32,840 bases of DNA, from the IMG/VR virus record IMGVR_UViG_3300023116_000184, positions 1 to 32,840 of that record. The stretch is one strand, 5' to 3'. Below the pieces are notes generated by a model, which did not search any database, had not been told where the DNA came from, and saw nothing but the letters and a program-made list of their open reading frames with translations. The stretch's first letter is position 1. Every line of letters begins with the position of its first letter. This document shows positions 1-7,229 of the stretch, piece after piece. The translations under genes and the position numbers were made by a program. Origin of the DNA: a virus.

Positions 1-2
1 GA

Positions 3-47
3 GACAACCCAATGGGACAATCTGTTGGGACCCCTATAGAAACATAA
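3..47 (+). CDS. C-terminal end of an upstream gene (partial)
   Basis: The window opens inside a plus-strand reading frame whose last 14 residues (DNPMGQSVGTPIET) end at a TAA at 45-47, one base before the ATG of the next gene. The tight spacing matches the rest of the tail operon, so this is probably the end of the preceding late structural gene. The other two frames also stop close to position 49 (a TAG at 37-39 and a TGA at 50-52), so the choice of frame is tentative. The product cannot be named from this fragment. Confidence 0.4.
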   Translation, partial: DNPMGQSVGTPIET

Positions 48-48
48 A

Positions 49-2172
49 ATGAATATATCTATTACAATTGATGATAATGGCAATCCAATCTTCTCTCAAG
101 AGGGAACAGTGGATATGGATTCTATTATCAAAGAGGTTATGGGTGATCAATCGCAGATGAAAGATGTGTTCACCGATAAGTTCGAAAAGCTTGCTGAATC
201 AATTAAAATAGATGAAGAGCAGTTAACCGAAGCGTTAACGTCTAGTTTTGGTGCTATGTTCTCTTTTGGTGAGGACATGAAAGAGAAATTTCAGAAATCT
301 GTTCACGCAAAATTCAATAAGAAAATGTCATCCTTAATCGATAGTATTAAAATCGATGATAAAAAAATATCCGAAAGCTTGACTTCTTTATTCTCTCTAG
401 AAGGTTCGGATGGTTTAGGTGATAAGGTTTCTGATCTGTTTTCAAAAGTCGCACCGGAAAAGAAAGCCGCAGTAATCAATACAAAAGCGAAGGAAAAGGA
501 TGAAAGTGCGTTTGACGCTGGTCCGTCAGAAGTTAAGGTGGTGGAACTATCCCCTGAAGTTAAAAAGTATTTGACTACTTTAGGTATTGACGAAGAACCT
601 GAAGTTAAAAAAGAAGCCCCAAAAGGTGGACTCTTAAAAATGCTTGCTGGTGTTCTTGGTATTGGCGGTGGTACTGGTTTGACCGCTTCTAGCTTACAAG
701 CATACGCAATGGGCAGCATTAAAGACGCTTTCAAATTACCCGCTGCGGTTATGAAATTCGCCACAAATCCAATAACCTTAATTGGGGCTGGTGTCATATG
801 GGGGGTTGTTGATGCTGTTAAAGCGGGAGTAAACGCTGAAGAGTGGGGTACGAGTAAGTTATCTGCACAATTAGGGGGTTTCTTCGCTGGAAGTGCTGAT
901 GGTATGTTTGCTAATATGGGTAAATGGGCCTTGATTGGTGCAGGTGTAGGTACTGCGGTGTTTCCGTTTGTTGGCACTATTGCTGGTGGTTTACTAGGTG
1001 CTATTATTGGTGGTGTTTTAAATTCAATCGGAGCGGAAGCTATCGCTCAAAAGTTTGATGCGTTGGGGTATTGGTTTGAAGAGAACATAGGAAGTAAAAT
1101 AGATTCTATGTTGACAGAATTAAAATACACATGGTCACAGGTTACGACATGGTATGATGATAAACTAAAACCCGCTATAGACAATTTCAAAACTGAAATG
1201 GAACCTGTATTTGAAAGGTTGAGAAAAGTATTTGACAATGTTTCGGATACTGTTTCACCATTGCTAGATTCGATAGAGGAAGTTGTAAGTGAAACCATTT
1301 GGCCTGCTATTAAGGGTATTGGAACGTTTTTCGGAGATGGGCTAATAAAAGTATTAGGTACCTTACCTGAGTTTTTAATTTGGTCGATGGAACAGATTGA
1401 CGAAACCGTTTTAATTATCCGTGAAAAAGTACAAGCTGTGCAGGATTGGTTCGAAGCGATATCCGAAAAGATAAATAATCTTCTCGAAAAGCTACCTTTC
1501 ATGAAAGACTCCGAATCTAAAATGTTAGATCGTCGTCTAAAAGCTGAAGAGAAAAGAAGAGAAGAACTTGAGAACGATATAAAGAAGTTCGACGATTCAA
1601 TCGCTAAAGAGAAGACAAGAATTAAAGATCTCGAATCTAAATTGGAATATCTTCGTGATAAGAAAGATCAAGTTGAAATTGATCGTGTGGAAAACGAAAT
1701 AAAAGAAGCCCAAAGAGAAATCACACTTTCTGAAAGACAAAGAGGAACGTCTAGAAGAGAGATGAGAATGATCGACGAAAGAGTTGATGGGACTATTAAA
1801 GCGCAGGATCTGGTTTACTCTCCAAATAGTCTTCAAGTCCAATTGGATAAAAAAGATTCCTTAGAGACTATTGGCGATCAACAGATTTTCTCTAAAGAAG
1901 GTGGGACTCTCGATAAAGCTATAAAAGATTTAACAGAGAAAGTGGAAAAACAAATCGGAATTTTAGTTGAGCAAATGAATAGTGCAACAAACTTCAACGA
2001 AATGTTCAAGGAATATGTGGATATGTATGCGATGGGTAATTCCGAATTGATAGGTGCTGTTGGGGGTATTGGTGGGTCTAGTGCTCTACCGTCTGAACAA
2101 GCTATTCAAAATGGTTATATCCGTGACCCTAACTATGAATTTAGAATGAAAATGAGAGAGGTTAAACTATAA
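49..2172 (+). CDS. Probable tail tape-measure protein (gp29-like)
   Basis: A 707-residue protein. Residues 1-190 are charged and helical, with an internal repeat (SIKIDEEQLTEALTSSF at about 51-67 and SIKIDDKKISESLTSLF at about 99-115). Residues about 195-335 hold three Gly/Ala-rich hydrophobic stretches, and about 495-605 is a strongly charged coiled coil. Long helices plus hydrophobic Gly-rich segments are typical of tape-measure proteins, which span the tube lumen and set tail length. In T4 the tape measure gp29 (590 residues) lies directly before gene 48, as this gene does here. The stop codon overlaps the next ATG (TAATG). Naming rests on composition and synteny; a baseplate hub or DNA-ejection protein is an alternative. 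No obvious catalytic motif is seen. Confidence 0.55.
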   Translation: MNISITIDDNGNPIFSQEGTVDMDSIIKEVMGDQSQMKDVFTDKFEKLAESIKIDEEQLTEALTSSFGAMFSFGEDMKEKFQKSVHAKFNKKMSSLIDSIKIDDKKISESLTSLFSLEGSDGLGDKVSDLFSKVAPEKKAAVINTKAKEKDESAFDAGPSEVKVVELSPEVKKYLTTLGIDEEPEVKKEAPKGGLLKMLAGVLGIGGGTGLTASSLQAYAMGSIKDAFKLPAAVMKFATNPITLIGAGVIWGVVDAVKAGVNAEEWGTSKLSAQLGGFFAGSADGMFANMGKWALIGAGVGTAVFPFVGTIAGGLLGAIIGGVLNSIGAEAIAQKFDALGYWFEENIGSKIDSMLTELKYTWSQVTTWYDDKLKPAIDNFKTEMEPVFERLRKVFDNVSDTVSPLLDSIEEVVSETIWPAIKGIGTFFGDGLIKVLGTLPEFLIWSMEQIDETVLIIREKVQAVQDWFEAISEKINNLLEKLPFMKDSESKMLDRRLKAEEKRREELENDIKKFDDSIAKEKTRIKDLESKLEYLRDKKDQVEIDRVENEIKEAQREITLSERQRGTSRREMRMIDERVDGTIKAQDLVYSPNSLQVQLDKKDSLETIGDQQIFSKEGGTLDKAIKDLTEKVEKQIGILVEQMNSATNFNEMFKEYVDMYAMGNSELIGAVGGIGGSSALPSEQAIQNGYIRDPNYEFRMKMREVKL

Positions 2173-3059
2173 TGGCCGAACAAGTTACAGCTAAACCACT
2201 ACCTTTAAATGAGTTAGACGGCGATAAATATGGCGCTGCCTCGCAGTACGACATAGTTAATGAATATGATTGGACGTTAGCAGGGCAAGATGCGAGAACA
2301 GAAGTTTCAGAACTATTGTTAACACAATATGAACTGGATGCGAATGCTCTTTTAGCGAATTTAAAATACTGGACGACTCCTATTTTAAGTGAACAATCTA
2401 ATCCTTACGAGGGTTTATACCGTGCTAAACCTACAGGGGTTAGTTTCATTCTTCCTTGGTTTGAAGAGTATCACCACCAAGTAACTCAAAATTGGGAAGA
2501 CTTCAAAGGTCTGGAATCCTCTGAGTTTGCTGATAAGATAGTTAAGGGTGTACAACTTCTAACTAATTCTCCCGGTATTGCAATCAACACCCCCAAAATA
2601 TGGAAAGGTGCTGCTTTAGCTGACGTTCCCTACACTATTACCCTCTTTAATACGACAGGGAAACAGGATTCTATCGAAAAGAATAAGAAGTTTATAAACC
2701 GTTTAATTTCCTCAACGCTTCACGATCAACAAAACCCATTATTAGCGACACCCCCGGCTTTATATTCAATGGAAATTAAAGGGGTTAGATATTCCCCTGC
2801 TTGTGTGCTGGCCAATTTAACTATTAGTAATGTCGGCACTATGATAAAAGCGCCAAACGGCGAAGTTTTACCTGAAGCGTATAAGGTAGCATTCCAAGTT
2901 AGAGAACTGATATCCGAATCCAGACAAATATTTGAAGGTGCTATTGGAGGTTCGAAGGTAGAGGCTATTGTTTCGTCGGATGGGGCAGTCGCACAAAACC
3001 AAGACTCAGATCTTCAACGTAGTATAGAAGCATTAGGAGGTAATACAAATGACTCTTAA
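2172..3059 (+). CDS. 48: Baseplate tail-tube cap/initiator (gp48-like)
   Basis: A 295-residue protein resembling the T4 gp48/gp54 group, which closes the centre of the baseplate and starts tail-tube polymerisation. The clearest part is the C-terminal half. It has an aromatic/proline segment (TPPALYSMEIKGVRYSPA, about 196-213) followed by LANLTISNVG, then an Asn-Gly turn and PEAYKVAFQVREL, then SRQIFEG. This pattern of alternating strands is shared with tube-type proteins. It follows the probable tape measure, as gene 48 follows 29 in T4. It is somewhat shorter than T4 gp48. Its end overlaps the gp53 start by 11 nt. Telling gp48 from gp54 needs a profile search. Confidence 0.65.
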   Translation: MAEQVTAKPLPLNELDGDKYGAASQYDIVNEYDWTLAGQDARTEVSELLLTQYELDANALLANLKYWTTPILSEQSNPYEGLYRAKPTGVSFILPWFEEYHHQVTQNWEDFKGLESSEFADKIVKGVQLLTNSPGIAINTPKIWKGAALADVPYTITLFNTTGKQDSIEKNKKFINRLISSTLHDQQNPLLATPPALYSMEIKGVRYSPACVLANLTISNVGTMIKAPNGEVLPEAYKVAFQVRELISESRQIFEGAIGGSKVEAIVSSDGAVAQNQDSDLQRSIEALGGNTNDS

Positions 3060-3405
3060 GACTAACGATATACCTAATGTTCAATATAAGATTTTGTTCT
3101 CACACCTTGAGAATCTTTTCAACGTGTATGAAGATACTGATGGTCAGTATTTTTACAACATACTCAAAACGGTGAGTATTCCTGAAGAAATTGGTCCTGA
3201 ATTTTTTGATTATTACACTGTTGGTCAGGATGATATGTGGCCTATTATTGCTTATAGATTTTACAATAATGTCAGTTTATGGTGGTTAATTTGTTCAGCC
3301 AATCAAATTCAAGATGCTACACAAAAACCAGAGGCGGGAACCGTTCTCAAAATCATAAAGAACGAATACGTGACTGATATATTAAATAAAATCTCGGGGC
3401 AATAA
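3049..3405 (+). CDS. 53: Baseplate wedge subunit gp53-like
   Basis: A 118-residue protein, shorter than T4 gp53 (196 residues), with the family's recognisable core. YFYNILKTVSIPEE near residue 25 is followed by a segment in which the protein 'clamps' a partner (DDMWPIIAYRFYNNVSLWW, about 61-79), then a LysM-like run LICSANQIQDATQKPEAG and a hydrophobic end. gp53 staples neighbouring wedges together around the hub in the T4 baseplate. The ATG lies inside the end of the gp48-like gene and its stop overlaps the next start (TAATG), so translation is probably coupled. The neighbouring gp48-like and hub-like genes support the call. Confidence 0.7.
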   Translation: MTLKTNDIPNVQYKILFSHLENLFNVYEDTDGQYFYNILKTVSIPEEIGPEFFDYYTVGQDDMWPIIAYRFYNNVSLWWLICSANQIQDATQKPEAGTVLKIIKNEYVTDILNKISGQ

Positions 3406-4967
3406 TGGTAGAACAAGTTAAACAATTCAACTCACAGCAATATCTTTTTGAAATCACGCTTTTACCTTATGACGAAGCGGTTGAACCTGTTAAGATAAAT
3501 CCCGATGCTGTTGTACAGTTAGTTATCGAGGAAGAACTACTTATTGGCTGTGAGAAGGGATTCTTAACCTTTCAAAACTCTAATGAGATGTTTCAAAGGC
3601 AGATTAAAAACATAGGCGACACAAACCTTTCCGCTAAAGCGAAAAGTGCGTTTAATAATGTCGGTTATATTTTCCGTAATGATGGTAAAGATAGACTTCA
3701 CATAAGAATAAAGCCTATTAAAACTCCTAATCTCGATAACCCTGAAATCGATGAAGTTCCTGATGAAGGGTGGTTAAAAGAAATAACGGCTAACATATAT
3801 GACGTTGAAGACCCTATGGTTAATGATATCGGCTCTAAATTGAAAAGGCTTTATTTCCATGATCATAAATATCAAAAGATGACGGAACGTGATCTTCTTT
3901 CAGTCGATAATAAGATATGGTCAACCGCCACTTCTAAAATGAACCCGAATTATGGGGAGGTCGCCCCATCACTCGCAACAGACGAACAGAGGAAAATGTT
4001 CACAGGAGATGCGATTAGGGACATACTTGAAAACTCTTTAGGTTTTGAAATCGATGAAGATAATTTCGATATCGGAAGGACTAAGATGTTTCACACCGCA
4101 ACGGCGGGGTCCTCACCATTAGATAACATTACATATTTATGGGAACATCATTTATCAGAGAAACAATTACCTTCGGAATATTATGACATTAGTCTTATTC
4201 TATGCGATCCTGATACGGAAAAGTTTCAATTTATGCCTCTTTCTAAGATTTTTGAAAACGCAGGGAAAGGTATAAATGAACCGGGAATCTATCAGATCGA
4301 ACACCTTTTCATAGAAGATGTAGGCACACAAGATAAAGCCGATAAGGTTTGGATGGCCCCTGTATTGAGAACATATGATCCCAATTTAGACGTTAAAATA
4401 ACAAAGTTGAAAAAATACAGTTTCACTGAAATGTCTGGTGTGGATAGTACCAGAGATTTGGTATCGAAATCGGTTCACACATACGATTCTAAAAGTAAGA
4501 CCTTCTCAAAGCATTCAGCAGATTCTCAAATAAAAGACGTTCCCAACGCATTACAACAAGACTACATCACAGATAAGTTATTTGTAAAGGGGAATGAAAA
4601 CACGAATATCGATTTAAATAAGATTAAAACGGATAACTTGAAACATTCATATAAGTTCACACCTATAGCTGATGGAGATGTCGCACAGAGATTAGGACAC
4701 GCGAGTTTAATACTCAAGTCAATTTTCTTCAACAATTGCTTAACTGTCGAACTTGAAGGCTCAACTAATAGAAGAGTCGGGAGATTTATTGGTGTTGATA
4801 GATATCATAACAATGAAAACGAGTTTGATTATAGTATGTGTGGGCAGTGGCTTATAACCCGAATTAGTCATAACTTCTTCAAGAATAGTTATGTCAATGA
4901 GGTTAATATGGTTAAACCACAAGTATACGATAAGATCACATTTAACAAAGAGGAAGATGTAGTCTAA
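3405..4967 (+). CDS. Putative baseplate hub protein (gp27-like)
   Basis: A 520-residue, mostly beta-rich soluble protein. The N-terminus begins with short strands (YLFEITLLPYDEAVEP). The last 100 residues contain a compact domain with GRFIGVDRYHNNENEFDY and CGQWLITRISHNFF, which resembles the closing domain of tail-hub proteins of the gp27/gpD type. In those proteins a G-x-W-x-I-x-x-x-x-H strand precedes the C-terminal end. It sits between the gp53-like and gp5-like genes. In T4, gp27 trimers form the cup that holds the gp5 spike. Length is above T4 gp27 (391). The middle (about 90-400) has no motif I recognise. The call is an inference from position and C-terminal pattern; a different baseplate component is possible. 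Confidence 0.45.
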   Translation: MVEQVKQFNSQQYLFEITLLPYDEAVEPVKINPDAVVQLVIEEELLIGCEKGFLTFQNSNEMFQRQIKNIGDTNLSAKAKSAFNNVGYIFRNDGKDRLHIRIKPIKTPNLDNPEIDEVPDEGWLKEITANIYDVEDPMVNDIGSKLKRLYFHDHKYQKMTERDLLSVDNKIWSTATSKMNPNYGEVAPSLATDEQRKMFTGDAIRDILENSLGFEIDEDNFDIGRTKMFHTATAGSSPLDNITYLWEHHLSEKQLPSEYYDISLILCDPDTEKFQFMPLSKIFENAGKGINEPGIYQIEHLFIEDVGTQDKADKVWMAPVLRTYDPNLDVKITKLKKYSFTEMSGVDSTRDLVSKSVHTYDSKSKTFSKHSADSQIKDVPNALQQDYITDKLFVKGNENTNIDLNKIKTDNLKHSYKFTPIADGDVAQRLGHASLILKSIFFNNCLTVELEGSTNRRVGRFIGVDRYHNNENEFDYSMCGQWLITRISHNFFKNSYVNEVNMVKPQVYDKITFNKEEDVV

Positions 4968-5251
4968 TGAAAATCACAGACAAAATAATTACAGACGCAA
5001 TCAAGACATCTGAAGATGCGTACATCAATTCAGGGTTTTCTGAATTGTTGGATGAGAAAATGAAGTCATATGACTCTTCGGGATTAGAGTCGTTAATTTC
5101 AGGACCAAACTCTTTTTTCAACCAAATAAAGAAATTCATAGGTAATTATATTGGGAAGTATACGAATTCGTTGAATGTTGTAGAAGAGAATAAAAACCAG
5201 TTCTTCAATAAAATTGAAGGTCTTAAAAAGCTTCCAGAGGATTTAAAGTAA
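4967..5251 (+). CDS. Small helical protein of the tail operon, unrecognised
   Basis: A 94-residue protein, mainly alpha-helical by composition, with no cysteine, no signal peptide and no convincing membrane segment. The only notable stretch is an amphipathic helix around residues 45-65 (NSFFNQIKKFIGNYIGKY). The start overlaps the previous stop (TAATG) and the stop abuts the next ATG, so it is certainly co-translated with baseplate genes. It may be a small virion component or an assembly chaperone. I do not recognise the family. Confidence 0.6.
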   Translation: MKITDKIITDAIKTSEDAYINSGFSELLDEKMKSYDSSGLESLISGPNSFFNQIKKFIGNYIGKYTNSLNVVEENKNQFFNKIEGLKKLPEDLK

Positions 5252-6418
5252 ATGGCAGAATATAAAACAGAGTGGGTGGAACCAAGTTACGGTTGTTGTT
5301 ATATGACAGCAGCCGACCACCAGAATTTCAAAGATGCCATTGGTACAGATGAACAAGTGTTCACCACTAGAAGGGCCATCCTTGAGAAGTACAAGAATCA
5401 ATCGCCTTTTGGTGGGGATGGGCTTTATTTGAAAGTTGAAAGTTTTGAGGATTTACAGAGTCGTCTCCCTAGAATAAGAAAGATCAATTCCCCTGAACAG
5501 GAAGAACAACGCGCAAAAGCGGATATCCTTCATAATATTTCAGGTGGTAATGTAGATCATAAAAAAGCTATGTTGAATGGTATACCTTCTTCGTCTAATG
5601 CGTTAAAAAACAACCCTATTAGAGTTTCTGAAACGAAGTCTTCTATGAGTAAGCGAAAAGAAGAAGGCGTTAAAAAAGACTCAGGGAACGTTATGAAATC
5701 CATTAGTTTACCCATCACCGCTGCTGTCGCTGATGCGGCAGAAAAGATTTCTTCAGAGTTTCAAGACGCTAAAAATAAAAGTGAGGGATTAATTGATTCG
5801 GTTATTAATAAGGTTATAAATCCGGCTAAATCGAAATTCTCTGAAAAGTACAGCGGGTTAAAAGAGAATTACGAGAAATATAAAGAACAAGTTTCCCAAT
5901 TATCGGAAACTCTTGCTTCTCTACCAGACCGAATAGGTGGAATAACAGATGCTGCCATTGGGCAGTATAACCAATTGACAAATCAATTCAATCTGAGTCT
6001 AACCAATGTTCAAAACCAAATAACAGATCAATTTCAGTTTAATCTGGATTCTACTATTGACTCGTTAGCGGGTGCCTTTGGGGTGGTCGCCTCTATTGTC
6101 GCTGCACCTACAGGGTTCTCGAATACTATATTGGCAGGTGGGGGTGGAGATGGTAGCGGATACACCGCAGCAGACGTTACAGACGATTATCCCAATGGGG
6201 TGAGCAGGGATGGGTGTCCTGTTGTTAGAGGCTTTTCTGTGTACTCTAGAGGGCAATTTAGCGGCTATGAGGCGAGACAATTCAGACCCACCAATTTAGG
6301 GAATACCCAATCCATTCAAAATGCCGTGAATGCAGCAATAGAATTTGCAAACCAGAGAAATGGTGTTGTTTGGGATGATTGTAGTAGAGGAAGATTTATA
6401 GTATTTTGGCAGGCATAA
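5252..6418 (+). CDS. Unrecognised tail/baseplate-operon protein
   Basis: A 388-residue protein in three visible parts. An N-terminal globular part (1-80) has CC at 15-16 and many aromatics. A charged helical middle (about 125-270) probably forms coiled coil. A short Gly-rich hinge (AGGGGDGSG, about 294-302) leads into a C-terminal domain with two further cysteines (GCPVVRGF and WDDCSRGRF). No signal peptide is present. Its place between the hub-like gene and the gp5-like gene suggests a baseplate or hub accessory, perhaps an elongated protein with a head at each end. No catalytic motif is evident. The function is unknown. Confidence 0.6.
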   Translation: MAEYKTEWVEPSYGCCYMTAADHQNFKDAIGTDEQVFTTRRAILEKYKNQSPFGGDGLYLKVESFEDLQSRLPRIRKINSPEQEEQRAKADILHNISGGNVDHKKAMLNGIPSSSNALKNNPIRVSETKSSMSKRKEEGVKKDSGNVMKSISLPITAAVADAAEKISSEFQDAKNKSEGLIDSVINKVINPAKSKFSEKYSGLKENYEKYKEQVSQLSETLASLPDRIGGITDAAIGQYNQLTNQFNLSLTNVQNQITDQFQFNLDSTIDSLAGAFGVVASIVAAPTGFSNTILAGGGGDGSGYTAADVTDDYPNGVSRDGCPVVRGFSVYSRGQFSGYEARQFRPTNLGNTQSIQNAVNAAIEFANQRNGVVWDDCSRGRFIVFWQA

Positions 6419-6419
6419 C

Positions 6420-7220
6420 ATGAACGTTTTAGATATACAATATAAAGTGAAGCTGGATAAGGCTAAAAGTAAGCCGAATAGCATTAATGAACTCAATAAG
6501 CTAACGACTGAAATCTTGAATGCTGCTCAAAATGATGGTGCCGAGCGTTATCGTTTTTGGTTGAAAAAGATAAAAGGCTTACACCCTCTTATTGACCACT
6601 ATCTTTCTGGTCAAAACGTTGGGACAGATATTTCGGATATAAGTGGAGAGCATATACTGAATTTGGGCGTTGACACTCAGACCGTAGATTTAAAGTATTA
6701 CTATGAACAATATAAAGATTCGAATGGTCAAACTAAAGAAAACGGATTACTTCCCACACCAATAAGAACTAGTATTAGGAATAAGTTATCTGAGCAGCAA
6801 CTGAAGATGTGTGAAGATTCGTATACTGAATTGAATCAGGCTTATTCGATTATCATGTCTACGTTCTTCAACGATCCAAGCACACAAGCAGGTGGTGATC
6901 CTAACAATTGGGTAGTCACTCGAAATATCGCACATGACTTCTATAACACACAAGATTACTTAGGTTTTAGTGTTAAACTGTTTCTATATGACAGCCAATA
7001 TAGATCTTTAGTCGCTAAATACGATAAGAAGCTGCAATTATTAGACACGATAACTCCTGTGTCAGAGAAGATTTTAGTGGATTTAGATCCCATTGTAATG
7101 ACGGTGGAGGGGAAACAATTGGTTATGGATAATCTGGGGAATAAGATTATAAGAATGCCTCAAACGGTGGATAAATCTATCATTACCCCAACGTCATTGA
7201 ATAACGAACAGGAAGTGTAA
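6420..7220 (+). CDS. Unrecognised tail-operon protein
   Basis: A 266-residue soluble protein, helical in the first 60 residues and mixed afterwards, with a single cysteine in the middle. It starts one base after the preceding stop and ends nine bases before the gp5-like gene. No family was recognised. T4 places hub assembly proteins (gp26, gp28, gp51) close to gp5 and gp27, so an assembly or hub role is possible, but no sequence feature proves it. Confidence 0.6.
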   Translation: MNVLDIQYKVKLDKAKSKPNSINELNKLTTEILNAAQNDGAERYRFWLKKIKGLHPLIDHYLSGQNVGTDISDISGEHILNLGVDTQTVDLKYYYEQYKDSNGQTKENGLLPTPIRTSIRNKLSEQQLKMCEDSYTELNQAYSIIMSTFFNDPSTQAGGDPNNWVVTRNIAHDFYNTQDYLGFSVKLFLYDSQYRSLVAKYDKKLQLLDTITPVSEKILVDLDPIVMTVEGKQLVMDNLGNKIIRMPQTVDKSIITPTSLNNEQEV

Positions 7221-7229
7221 TTATTTAAT

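Noticed and set aside
303-977. Long minus-strand open frame (224 residues) opposite the tape-measure-like gene
   Set aside because: It lies wholly antisense to a well-supported gene, is rich in Pro/Ala/Ser from reverse reading of Gly-rich codons, and has no matching context.
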